DNA from: Bimastos eiseni
Taxonomy: Eukaryota > Annelida > Clitellata > Crassiclitellata > Lumbricidae
Assembly (NCBI GenBank): GCA_959347315.1
Contig: OY365822.1
Coordinates: 12,718,601-12,782,600, forward strand
Length of the DNA stretch: 64,000 nt
Direction of reading: 5' to 3'
Shown: piece after piece, positions 33,665 to 42,999 of the stretch
Numbering within the stretch: the first letter of the stretch is position 1
How the letters are laid out: each line of letters starts with the position of its first letter
The notes under the pieces: model-generated
Told to the model about the DNA's origin: nothing
Databases searched by the model: none
The model's input: the letters and a program-made list of their open reading frames with translations, nothing else
Made by a program: the position numbers and the translations under genes

Positions 33665-36600
33665 CTGAAATTGAAATTTCAAAGAAAGAGACCTAAATCT
33701 TGGAGGAAGTGAATGCACAAGCAGCAAGAAATTGTTAAAAAAATTCAATTTAATCAAATAAAACAATTATTAAACCATATTTATTGATTAACTACAGGCA
33801 CTGCATTTTATGGATCACACATACACAAAATGACAACAAAATTAAACCAAATTCACCACTTAACAATACTAACATTGACAATGAAAAACCAAAACATGTT
33901 CAAATCAAGATCATTTTAAACGAATTATTGAGATAAGCCACTATCATTATCTCACTTAGCAGGTTACAAATAAATAAGTCAAATAGAGGAAAGTTACAGA
34001 ATTAGTGCAACATATTACTCAACACAAAAGGACACCTGAACCAAATAAGAATCAAAATTGCAAGCAGCACAAGATACATTATTGTATTTGTAATATTTAC
34101 ATAAAACACATTACATTAAAGTATGGAAGTCGGTCTAGCTAAAATCTTAAAAAAAGAGTCTTTGAACAGATAATTACATAAAGTTACTTACATCCTCCAA
34201 ACCCATGCTAGGATCTCTCATCGCATGTTCATCAGAGACTGATTTTGAATCTGGTTCGATTTCTCTTGCTTGAACAACTAGAGACACTTGAATAGGGTCA
34301 GAACTTTGTCTCATGGGTTCTCTTGCATTAGGCATTTCTGTGACTTGGACTGTTTCTTGAATAGAGTCAGAACTTTGTATCATGGGCTCTCTTGCATGAG
34401 GCATTTCTGTGACTTGGATTGTTTCTTGAATAGAGTCAGAGCTTTGTCTCATGGGTTCTCTTGCATTAGGCATTTCTGTGACTTGGACTGTTTCTTGAAT
34501 AGAGTCAGAACTTTGTATCATGGGTTCTCTTGCATGAGGCATTTCTGTGACTTAGACTGTTCCTTGAATAGAGTCAGAACTTTGTATCATGGGTTCTCTT
34601 GCATGAGCCATTTCTATGACTTGGACTGTTCCTTGATATGGCTGTAAAGGGATTGACATTCACATTTTAAATAGAGGATGGTGGTGGGTGATCAAGTTAG
34701 TCTGGGTAAGAGTTCTTGAAAAGGTGAGACTTGAGCTTCGAATGATAAGCCCGAGGGATGATGGATAGAGGATGATGCGTGATAGACAGTGATGGTTGAA
34801 GAGCTGGACAAAATGAGGAATTCAGGAGGCAGATCATTCCAGGGATGTGGTGTGGTGATGGATATGACTCAGTTGGAGAACTTGAGATGAGTGGTGACAA
34901 GGGGTCGAGTAAGACTTAAGACATGAGGATGAAGATATTTGGGGCTGGGAGTATTGTAGGGAGTTGTGTAGTTTAGCTTTAGAGCTTTGATGGATGCACT
35001 CTGATATTTTAGAATGAAGGAGATAGGAATTAGAAGAGAAAAAAACACAACCTGACCAAAGAGAATGCTAAAAGTGTTAATTTGTTATTCACGATTGACC
35101 TTGTACTCAGCAAAGTGTCTGTTTGGCAAGCCTAGTCTTAAATGGTTGGTTCAATTGATTGTTAAGAGGATCAAGTAGGCAGAAAGTATAGAGTATGGCC
35201 ACAAAAAAATATTCAACTATTATGGAGAAACAGCAAGCATTCATTGGTTATTGGCCTTCATTTCCTGTGTAGAGGAATGCCTTATTGGCTATGGCTGTCA
35301 CTTGGAGAAACTGTAAGCATTCATTGGTTATTGGCCTTCATTTCCTGTGTAGAGAAATGCCTTATTGGCTATGGCTGTCACTTGGAGAAACTGTAAGCAT
35401 TCATTGGTAATTGGCCTTCATCTCCTGGGTACAGTTGTGCCATATTGGCAATAGCTGTCACTCTTGACATATCCAAGATGCATGGATTATCCTCTTCTCA
35501 AGTTATGTAAACCTATAACAAGCATTAACTACCTCACATAGACTGTTATCATTAGTGTTATACATAATTTTGAAATATTTCTGATTCATTGAAAAATGTC
35601 AAGCATCATATCAGATAGTACAATAAAGTCCTTAACCTCAAACTAATAATTTCATTAAATAATTCACATTTCTCCATGGCATGTCACCGCCTCCATAATC
35701 ATAACGTAGTTCGTTGCCAATATGGATATCCTTTGCAGCAAATATTAAGACATTTGGTCTTCCTTCAATTGTAACAACTTTTGTGTAACAGTTTGCCATT
35801 CGTCGAGGCAAGTCGTTCACAAAACGTTCAAAACGTTTAGAACTTGTTGCATCAATACTGCAACACAAGATTGGAGACTGTAATCACCAGGCAGGGGCAT
35901 TAGTTATGAGTCAAGAGTAGGCCTAACTTACAACTGGTGTATCTCTCACGCGGGGAGAAAGTAATCCCTGAGTAGCGCTATGTCTTGTTCGGTATTCATG
36001 AGACAAGCACAGATGGTCGAGTATTTACCCTTTGGCATACCTTTACCAACAGATAGATGACTCTGGGTATTTTCCCTCATGAATATACATGCATAATGAT
36101 TCAAGTGGTTATGCTGCGTTACATTGCATGCGCATAAGTATTCACACACAGTTACTGTTGTAAAGAAACAAATGCCCTAAAACAGTTGGCAAATGAACAT
36201 TGAATTATTTTAGATAAATGTTGAGTGGCGTGCCATAAGGATCAGTGCTTGGGTCATTGGTGTTCACATATTTTATTATTCACACATTTGATGGGATTTT
36301 ATCAAACACTTAGGAGTGTGCTGATGCAAAACAATGTAGAGAGGGTGATGAAAAAGAAGTGGAGATACGGCAGGAAGATTAAAGGAGAATGTTCAGAAGG
36401 TTCACAGGTCAACAGGGAGCTATGGACTTGATAAATAACAGAGGACAAAATGCCCATCGCCGCCAAATGGCTAGCGTCAGGAATTCATGATGATGATAGG
36501 CAGAAATACATAACAAGTTTAACGAATGTCATTCTAGCTATGTCTCTATAATTTAGTGAAAACGCATCTTTAAATTGAGTTGCATGATTCATTTACAATC

Positions 36601-38727
36601 AGTCTAATTCAAAAACTTACACATAATTATTGCCTCGCCAATGAAAAATGTAAATGTAGTGCTGTGTTGGGAGATGAAGTGCTTCTTTTTCTGGGATTAG
36701 TTCCCCAGGATATTGTAACAGAAATGAACCCCAAGCATGAGACTTTGTAGCAAAGATACCATGACCTGAAACAAGAAACATTATAAGTCATAGCATAATT
36801 ATGGTTTCAGAATCTGAAGCAGTAGCTCTTTTAACAACACACATATTCAGAACAAATACTACACTCTCTTTTTCAAATTTTCATTTCTTAATAACATTAC
36901 AATAATATGATTTACTTAAACTTTAACTTCATTTTCATTTCTCAAAACTGCTAAAAGTACTCAGTCAGTACATGCATAATTTCCTTTACAAATTATCAGG
37001 AAACTTTAAACCCATAGACAAAATTGGAGCAATTTGTATCCAGTGAACTGTTCAACTTGATCATAATGCTTTCTTTCACATTAGTTTAAGTAACATTGCT
37101 TAAGGTGTCTTATCAGCTCGTCTCTGCAATACAGGCAGTCATTGTCCAGGGATGAAAAGCATTTTAAGGAATCAGAAGGTCAACTTAAAAAGAGACATAA
37201 TTACTGTCAACAACTCCACACAATACACTCACCAAAGAATTCATTAATAAAGTGACATTCAAAGCCCGGTTTGTCACTGTCTAAAAAGTGTTGTGCGTCA
37301 TCTGTACACATGCGCTTATTTTGTTTTGTCATACCATGCTGAAAAAAATTGGGCAAAATGTTTATCAATTCATTTAATTTAAATAACATGCATAAAATCT
37401 AGCCACTTAGTTTCAATGATTTCTGCTGCCGTTTCAAATGGGATACTGATGACACATACCTGCCCATGTATTTTGGAAAAAAATAGTAAATGAACTACCT
37501 GGACGAGATACTGATGCCACTGTCGCAGAAAACATGATACCACATGACACATACATGTAGCTACTTAGTTCAAAGTTAGCCATATTTTACAATGATTCGG
37601 CGATCATGTCGGATTAAGCCATCACCACTGAGACACGCCATGTGAGGTCCTTCGTAACATTAGATAAGTTATTGTTAATATGTACAGAAATTAAGCTGAA
37701 ATTTAAAGACATAATCTACTAATAAATTATCTGCTCGCTATAGCCTGTCAAGGAGTTGCGTGTGGTCATGGTATTGTGACTCCTATGCCGCTAGCGTCTT
37801 TACGATTCCCACACTAGTACAAGGATATCATTACTATTCATGAACCTGATGCGTTATAATATTTTAATATGCATGAAATCTGGATAATTATGCATATTCA
37901 TTACGTTGGCGTAACATTCAGTACCATTGTGGGTCGCGTAATATGCAGCTTCCATTTAAACACAATTCCCTTAATCACATCCAGCTTCCATTTAAACAAT
38001 TCTTTTCAACAATTCAGCTTTCATGCATTTAAACCGAATTCTTTTCATCACATCCAGCTTCTATTTATGCATGCTTCTTTTCATCACATCCAGCTTCCAC
38101 TTCGGCATGATTCTTTCACCAATCCGGCTTCTGCTAGGCCTAAGTTATGGGACAGTGGTCGGTATTTGAGATGCTAAAACGATAAATTACCCAAGTACTT
38201 ATGCATGCTACCTTCAAATGTTTCACATTTGAGTCGCGTTTCACATTTGAGTCGCTTTCCAAAGCGGTAGGCTATCTGAAACTTCAAAATCTAACGTAGG
38301 CCTAAGTCAATATTTACGTTTAATGTTATGCATTCTCAACGATTATTAAGCCAGATATAGCTGGCGTCACGTGGCCAGTTACTCTAAGCGCTTAGGCTGA
38401 AGCATATGAATATTGATGTTCATTTGCGACTGAAGCAGATGAATGTTAATGAGATCCTTGTACAATAGTGGGAATCGTAAAGACACATGCCGCTATGCGT
38501 ATAAAAGTCATGGGTTGGTGGTGGAAATCTCGTTGGTAACACACGCATTCGCATATAATCGCTAAGATATTGGCAGATATTAGGCTTACATTTAAATATT
38601 TACTTATGCTTACTCTATGCAAATGTGCAGAAAACTCTAAATTTCTGAAAATAATTCGCAAATACAAGATGTACTCACTTTGTTTTCGTCTATAATTGTT
38701 AATATTCAGAACTAGAACGTCCGCCAT
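33587..38727 (-). CDS. KMT5A-like SET-domain protein gene (split), C-terminal tail interrupted by a stop
   Basis: Minus-strand exons: 38727-38679 (candidate first exon, fit uncertain), 37338-37233, 36765-36621, 35857-35668, 34641-34192, 33664-33587. The three SET exons join in phase. They read KRMCTDDAQHFLDSDKPGF and FINEFF, then GHGIFATKSHAWGSFLLQYP and GELIPEKEALHLP, then IDATSSKRFERFVND and ELRYDYGGGDMPWRN. A pre-SET-like 'TDDAQ.FL.S.KPGF', GxG, RFVND...ANC in the NHxxNC position and ELRYDYG are the marks of a SET lysine methyltransferase close to KMT5A. The likely start is the ATG at 37332-37330 (MTKQNKRMC), giving 145 codons through the SET domain. The tail exon then opens into 69-bp repeats and meets a TAA at 34554-34552. 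Function as a histone or protein methyltransferase is inferred from family only. More 3' exons may exist. Confidence 0.8.
33665..34191 (-). other. Intron of the SET gene
   Basis: AT-rich intron between the tail exons, gtaagt to ttcag. Nothing else is seen in it. Confidence 0.55.
34192..34641 (-). CDS. SET gene tail exon built of five 69-bp coding repeats, with one internal TAA
   Basis: Acceptor ccctttacag before 34641 and donor GAT|gtaagt after 34192; the frame is phase 0. Five 23-residue units of the type QVTEMPHAREPMIQSSDSI run from about 34634 to 34290, followed by a unique end (VVQAREIEPDSKSVSDEHAM). In unit 2 the codon that is CAA in the other units is TAA (34554-34552). The rest of the exon and the next exon stay open in the same frame. 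This suggests a recent C-to-T nonsense change or a polymorphism. Confidence 0.65.
34290..34634 (-). repeat. 69-bp tandem repeat, five units, inside an exon
   Basis: Units differ at few positions. Units 3 and 5 share an 'atgcctaatgc' and 'gagacaaag' variant, and units 2 and 4 share 'atgcctcatgc' and 'gatacaaag', an alternating A-B-A-B pattern. Confidence 0.95.
34688..35030 (-). pseudogene. CR1/L2-group LINE C-terminal fragment
   Basis: The minus strand ends in SKLKSHLFKNSYPD, matching the style of the 22.9-kb LINE end (SQLKALLFRKSYPD). Upstream, in other frames, are pieces like PKYLHPHVLSLTRPLVTT and HPWNDLPPEF, as in WNKLPPALR. It is a short frameshifted remnant lying in the intron of the SET gene. 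Confidence 0.75.
35224..35463. repeat. 80-bp tandem repeat, three units
   Basis: Each unit begins ggagaaac and contains gcattcattgg, cttcatttcctg and gctatggctgtca. Units start at 35224, 35304 and 35384; the third is the most diverged. It lies in the SET gene intron. Confidence 0.95.
35668..35857 (-). CDS. SET gene exon, C-terminal half of the SET domain
   Basis: Acceptor cttgtgttgcag before 35857. The exon completes a split Val codon and reads IDATSSKRFERFVND, ANCYTKVVTIEGRPNVLIF and ELRYDYGGGDMPWRN. I end it at a weak donor AAT|gtgaat after 35668, which is phase 0 and joins the next exon in frame. If that donor is not used the frame ends eleven codons later at a stop (35638-35640). Confidence 0.8.
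36222..36300 (+). pseudogene. Short LINE reverse transcriptase scrap (GVP*GSVLGSLVF)
   Basis: Reads SGVP, a stop in place of Gln, GSVLGSLVFTYFIIH, the motif B/4 region of CR1/jockey-type RTs. It lies in the SET gene intron in the opposite direction and is dead. Confidence 0.6.
36621..36765 (-). CDS. SET gene exon, N-terminal half of the SET domain
   Basis: Acceptor ttcttgtttcag before 36765, donor TATGT|gtaagt after 36621, 145 bp. It reads GHGIFATKSHAWGSFLLQYP then GELIPEKEALHLPTQHYIYI and FHWRGNNYV. This is the GxG AdoMet-binding strand and following region of SET domains. Confidence 0.85.
37233..37338 (-). CDS. SET gene exon with likely start codon
   Basis: Acceptor tttttttcag before 37338 and donor TTTG|gtgagt after 37233. 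It reads MTKQNKRMCTDDAQHF then LDSDKPGFECHFINEFF. The region 'DAQ.FL.S.KPGF..KFIN' precedes the SET domain in KMT5A-like invertebrate proteins. The first in-frame ATG is 37332-37330. Confidence 0.8.
37437..37560 (-). repeat. Dispersed repeat, right copy of the inverted pair
   Basis: On the minus strand: tatcatgttttctgcgacag, gcatcagtatctcgtcc and gggcaggtatgtgtcatcag. The same blocks lie on the plus strand at 33030-33155. Confidence 0.75.
37750..38512. mobile_element. Foldback-type element, about 760 bp with roughly 65-bp inverted ends
   Basis: The left arm (37760-37830) contains cctatgccgctagcgtcttt, acgattcccac and gtacaaggatatcatt. The right arm (38442-38510), reverse-complemented, gives atagcggcatgtgtcttt, acgattcccac and gtacaaggatctcatt. 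The middle holds a roughly 45-bp degenerate repeat (ttcatcacatccagcttcc, about 37960-38130). It lies between the candidate first exon and the next exon of the SET gene. I see no clear target duplication. Confidence 0.65.
38679..38727 (-). CDS. Candidate first exon of the SET gene (MADVLVLNINNYRRKQ)
   Basis: An ATG at 38727 opens a frame to a good donor (CAAA|gtgagt, gt at 38678-38677). Joined straight to the exon at 37338 it leads to a quick stop, so either an exon is missing between them, this is a 5' UTR with a short upstream frame, or it belongs to another transcript. A further upstream ATG at 38734 gives only eleven codons. Confidence 0.35.
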
Positions 38728-38739
38728 ACGCCATCTTAG

Positions 38740-39040
38740 CACTTAGCCATCTTAGTGTCGCATGAAAATCACGTGACTATCATGTGACGTCGTCTGGGAG
38801 ATACTAACCCGCGACATTTCAAAACTCGAGAAAAACGTAAATGAAAATTTGCTCCGATTTTGACGAGTGTAACATACGTCTAACGCAGTAAATTCATCCA
38901 AATTACAAAAAGATGACAGTATAACAATTTGATCATTCTATAATAAGTCGAATTAAGCATTAAAAGAAACCCATGACGTAATGGGTTTGCGTGTGGTCAT
39001 GGCTTTGCGACTCGTGTGCGGGCGAAGGCCATGGAAATTA
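38740..39040. promoter_or_regulatory. Divergent intergenic region between the SET gene and the GPCR
   Basis: Holds the likely upstream region of the minus-strand SET gene: aagatggc motifs near 38730-38755 and tgacgtcgtctggg at 38784. It also holds a segment similar to 37745-37790 (ttgcgtgtggtcatgg). No TATA box stands out. The regulatory role is inferred from position only. Confidence 0.3.
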
Positions 39041-39049
39041 CTGTCCCAC

Positions 39050-39088
39050 ACGTGCGCGCACACACACACGCACACACACATACATAAT

Positions 39089-39147
<59 letters not shown>
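39050..39147. repeat. (CA)n then (TA)n microsatellites
   Basis: About 30 bp of CA-type repeats followed by a pure TA run at about 39099-39145, directly upstream of the GPCR exon. Confidence 0.95.
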
Positions 39148-39149
<2 letters not shown>

Positions 39150-39270
39150 TTTGCAAACTTTGTGTGCAAGTCACTTCTCTCGGACTCACAATGCGCTATA
39201 TAGATTGCTTCTGTCATCACCAAATGATGTTATGTGTCTATTCCCGTCACCAGGTGACGTCCTCCTCGCC

Positions 39271-40569
39271 ATGATGAACAACGCATCCTTCATCAACGCC
39301 ACCACGGTGTCGTTCAGCCCAGTAGCGCTGGGCCACGTTGCCCTTCAGGTCCAGCTGGGTTTGTTGAGCGTCGGGGGGTCGGCCGGAAACGCCCTCGTCC
39401 TCTTCGTCTTCAGCCGAACGAAGGAGAACCTCGTCTCGACCGTGTTCATCATTGCACTGGCCTGCGTCGACCTCGTCACCTGTCTCGTCGTCATTCCCCT
39501 CACGATGTACATGGAGCACGTAGACTTCCGGACGTCCAACGACGTCCTCTGCAAGTCCTACGAGTTCCTCATCACGTCGCACATCCCCTTCTCCGCTCTC
39601 GTCATGGTCTGCATCGCCGTAGACCGCTACGTATGCATCTGCCATCCCCTCGCCAAGCTCTTCTCGATCGCCGGGGCGCGGGCCATCACCGCCGTCGTGG
39701 CCCTCCTCGCCGCGGTCCTAGGACTCCTCGCCTCGCTGACCTACGGCGTCTACACCGTCAAGACCACCGTGCCGACGTACCCCTTTGGCAAGCTTGCCTG
39801 GAACGATACCACCGGTCTCCTACTGCCCACCGGCGAAAGCGTTATGGACTATGGGAGCCTCGTCGTCAGTGTCCCCTCGCAGGGTCCGACCGATCGCTAT
39901 ACCAAAATCGAGGCCTTCTGCCGTCATCTGAACGAATTCATGATGCAGAAGCTCGGCCATGCGGTCGAGTGCCCGGCGTTGACCGTCAGCTACACGGGAC
40001 ACTGTCGACCGACGTCCGTCCTGCTCAGCGAACGCTTCCTCTTCCGCTACGTCATGTGCTACCACGCCGTCTTCGCCACGTGTCTCGCCGTCGCCTTTGT
40101 GCTCTACGCTCTCATCTATCGGTCCGTGCTAAGACACCGCGCCGGCCAACAACAGCGACGCAGCAAGTGTCTCGAAATGGTCGTCTTCGTCAACCAGCAG
40201 GGCTCGGCGTCCCAGTCGGAGCAGAGAAGAGAGAGCGTGGCCCCCGATGCCCGGCGCCCGTCCAACGGGTGGTGCAGGGAGCGCTTAGACAGCTTCTTCT
40301 CCGATGCGGCGCGACGGAGCTACGCGCGGTACCGTGCCAACGCCAAGACGGCGGCGATGCTGTTCGTTGTGACGGTGGTGTTTGGGGTGTCGTATATGCC
40401 GGCGCTGCTGATTCTGCTCGGTCTGTTCTCGCACCAGAACAACCTCTTCTACCTTTACTTCGTTAACAACGCCTCTAACCCAGTCATCTATTCGTTCATG
40501 AACCGCAACTTTCGCGACAACCTCAAAGCAGCGTTGAAGAAACTGAGACGCGACCATAGACGACTCTGA
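39271..40569 (+). CDS. Class A (rhodopsin-family) G-protein-coupled receptor, orphan
   Basis: Uninterrupted 432-codon frame, GC-rich against AT-rich flanks. I take the ATG at 39271 (gcc before it, a second ATG follows) because the 40 residues upstream in the frame run into microsatellite and pass a possible splice acceptor (tcaccag, 39246-39252). N-terminus has two N-glycosylation sequons (NAS at 4, NAT at 9). TM1 has N40, TM2 ACVDL with D67, TM3 follows C94 and ends D118-R-Y, TM6 has KTAAMLF..VFGVSYMP, TM7 has N403-P-V-I-Y. The extracellular loop 2 is about 94 residues with three Cys (217, 234, 245) and an NDT sequon. TM4 lacks the usual Trp and TM5 the usual Pro. A plasma-membrane receptor is certain enough; the ligand is unknown. 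It loosely recalls peptide-receptor (CCK/orexin-like) groups of invertebrates. A non-coding 5' exon is possible. Confidence 0.9.
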   Translation: MMNNASFINATTVSFSPVALGHVALQVQLGLLSVGGSAGNALVLFVFSRTKENLVSTVFIIALACVDLVTCLVVIPLTMYMEHVDFRTSNDVLCKSYEFLITSHIPFSALVMVCIAVDRYVCICHPLAKLFSIAGARAITAVVALLAAVLGLLASLTYGVYTVKTTVPTYPFGKLAWNDTTGLLLPTGESVMDYGSLVVSVPSQGPTDRYTKIEAFCRHLNEFMMQKLGHAVECPALTVSYTGHCRPTSVLLSERFLFRYVMCYHAVFATCLAVAFVLYALIYRSVLRHRAGQQQRRSKCLEMVVFVNQQGSASQSEQRRESVAPDARRPSNGWCRERLDSFFSDAARRSYARYRANAKTAAMLFVVTVVFGVSYMPALLILLGLFSHQNNLFYLYFVNNASNPVIYSFMNRNFRDNLKAALKKLRRDHRRL

Positions 40570-40624
40570 AGAGAGACGTCAGATAGACGAATGCATTCCG
40601 ACGAGTTTAGGTTCAACGTGTGGC

Positions 40625-41012
40625 CAGAAACGGATTAGAGCTCAACCGAAAGGAATTAAAGTTCAACCTCAAAATAATCAAAGTTCAATCGAAAAGAGTC
40701 AAAGTTCAACCGAAAACGATTAGAAATCAATGGTAATTAAAGAATAAGAGTTAGACTGAAGAGAATATTGGTTTAGCGGTAAATGGTTGAAGTTTAACCG
40801 TAATGAAATTTTGATTATTTTAAAATGATTTAGAGTTTAACCAAAAAGAATAATATGAGTTCTACGAAAAATGATTAGAATTTAACCCCAAAGATAATCG
40901 GATTTAAACGAAAAATGATTAGATTTTAACCCTAAAGATATTCGGATTTAAACAAAAATGATTAGAGTTTAACCCAAAAGAATATGAATTTAACCGGTTC
41001 TATTTGGAACCG
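40625..41012. repeat. Degenerate 22-bp repeat (attagagtttaaccgaaaag)
   Basis: About 16 imperfect units with aaagttcaaccgaaa or agagtttaaccaaaaag in them begin about 60 bp after the GPCR stop codon, so they likely lie in its 3' UTR. An attaaa at about 40655 could serve as a polyadenylation signal. Confidence 0.8.
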
Positions 41013-41014
41013 AG

Positions 41015-42130
41015 AACCTAAGGATTTTTATCTTCCCGGTTGAAGCTTAGAAAGGAATGCGCTATCAAACGAATACTGACCGACGTAATTACTTATGAAG
41101 AAATGCACAAAACTAATATTAAAAAGCGAGTATTGGCTCAACAACCGATCGGAAAAACGAACACAGTTCGAAATACAAAACGAAATGAGAAGCACACGCT
41201 ACACTCCGGAGAGTCAAGTTAAGGAGCCTATTAAAATTTTTAGCATCGCAGAACCTTAGACTCGACAGTGATACAAGCGGACATATCAGTAGCCTATAGC
41301 GTCAATTATCCCTCGGGCAGTAACTACACAATTGCAAAGTAGGACTACGTACTGCACCACAAAAAGACCATCTCGAATAATTAATCGCCGTATCCACCCG
41401 ATGCAAGTGTACTGTACTTTGGCACGTCTGTCATTAATGCAGAAAAAACATGGGAATGACTCTTGTAGCACCCGACCAGGAGACTTTTCGCTGTGGAGGC
41501 TATCTTCAGATAAGCAGGCGACCAATTGACTGTTTGTTTTGCATGTTTTGATTCAGTGTTGTTGTTAACAATCGCGATACGTTTGCAACGAACATCGACT
41601 TGGTATACGTGGCTTGTAACACGTGCAATACACGTCAACTTCCAACCCTCCGATAGCCTGTACTCGATAAATCGGACGAAATCCCTCGCCGTCGTTGCCA
41701 GTTAGAACGAGTGCCACGCCTTTAAGATTCAGGTTAACAGTACGATAACCGCACAGGAAGCACCTATAGCTATAGCCTATTATTAGGCTACTTTTCGGAT
41801 GGGCATTTTAGTGCCGAATTAGTATCTGGTAATGGTTCCCAGATGGGTATTAAGCTACCTGAAGAGCATTGGTAAGAGATGGATATTTGGTTACCGAAAG
41901 GGTATCTGATAATTAATACATGTAACAGCTAATAGAGCTACAACGTCCTTTATCCGTTAATATAGGCCCTATTGGCCATGTGACATGGAATAGGCTTCAC
42001 AGGAAGATGTGCTGCTTCTCTCCAGACCCGCCTACTAGGAGATGGGAGGTCAGAGAGGGCAAATAACCAGTGGCCCGGCGAGCTCGATTTCCTCATTTAG
42101 CCCTGCCCATGATTTCTATGAGTGATCTGT
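41015..42130. other. Intergenic sequence
   Basis: No gene supported. The part at 41810-41930 repeats short blocks such as gatgggtatt, gatggatatttgg and aagggtatctg, a vague degenerate repeat. Confidence 0.45.
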
Positions 42131-42136
42131 TTAGGG

Positions 42137-42335
42137 GGCGCGGTGGCGTAGTGGGATGTTCGGTGCCTTGCGTCCTGAGGATCGCAAGTTCGAACCCACC
42201 CAGAGTCACTGCGTAGCGACCGGTCTTGGACAAATTGCTCACCCAAAATTGTTTGTGAGGAAGGCAACGGTAATCACCTCACTCATCTCATCCCCGACTG
42301 GCGTAAAGCCAATGCCTTCGGGCACAGAACTCGAT
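42137..42335 (+). mobile_element. tRNA-derived SINE, family A, copy 2
   Basis: RNA polymerase III A box tggcgtagtggg (42144-42155) and B box agttcgaaccc (42187-42197) are 31 bp apart, as in a tRNA. After the head come cactgcgtagcgacc, ttgtttgtgaggaaggcaac and ggcgtaaagccaatgcc, shared with the minus-strand copy at 13020-13262. The 3' limit is uncertain; related sequence may continue to about 42470. Confidence 0.85.
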
Positions 42336-42689
42336 CATCATCTCTGTCTATATGGGCCCGGATTTTCTGTCGGCGGCCCGGAGACCCTTCGGTCTAACGG
42401 ATAGGCCTACTTCAGACTGTTTTTCCGTCTGGCCTGGGTCGGGAGCGTCTCTGGGTAAGCCTATCTCAAAGGGGAGCTATTTAAATTTCAAGTGATATAC
42501 TGATTGACTGATTAGTTAGTATTTACTTAATAATTACTTAATTCTGTGAAGTTGCCGTAGGGTTACATCCTTCACTTAAAGATGACGGTTACGCGGTGAT
42601 AATTTCAGAGCAGCACTACTGTGGCGTTATATCGGGTTATAATCGGGTTATATAGCTCACTATAATTATGACGCAGATGATGATTAGTT

Positions 42690-42990
42690 TCAGCTGATAA
42701 AGCCAAGTTGTCGGTCGCTATTACGGACAGTGTCGTTAACCTGGGTATTTTTCCAGTGAATTTAAAGTTGCTTCTTCTGGAAAAGTCTCGGAGATCAACT
42801 TCCTGGATAAAAATCCTCGAGTGCACTTGTGATACGACACTTCAACACTTCACGAAGCACTATAATGTCCAAGGTCCATACTTTAAAAACGACCGGCTGA
42901 ATGGTAGCGCGGTGCGGTCGACCACATCTTCGCCACAATCGTCAAGGTGCTTAATTTGGAGCCGACCGATAGCTTGGCTTTATCAGCTGA
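42690..42990. other. Two inverted fragments of an unknown coding family (SADKAKLSV)
   Basis: Plus strand at 42689 reads VSADKAKLSVAITDSVVNLG. Minus strand from about 43060 to 42900 reads LPEGLINFASADKAKLSVGS then KLSTLTIVAKMW. The shared nine residues come from an inverted DNA match of about 28 bp (42692-42719 and 42963-42990). This could be two pieces of one repeat-encoded protein in opposite directions. I cannot name the family. Confidence 0.35.
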
Positions 42991-42999
42991 CGCAAAATT

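Noticed and set aside
39633..40466. 277-codon Arg/Pro-rich frame inside the GPCR
   Set aside because: It is an out-of-frame shadow of the GC-rich GPCR coding sequence, whose own frame has all receptor motifs.
42137..42210. Functional tRNA gene
   Set aside because: A and B boxes are present but no cloverleaf with a proper acceptor stem closes, and the sequence continues as a SINE body found elsewhere.
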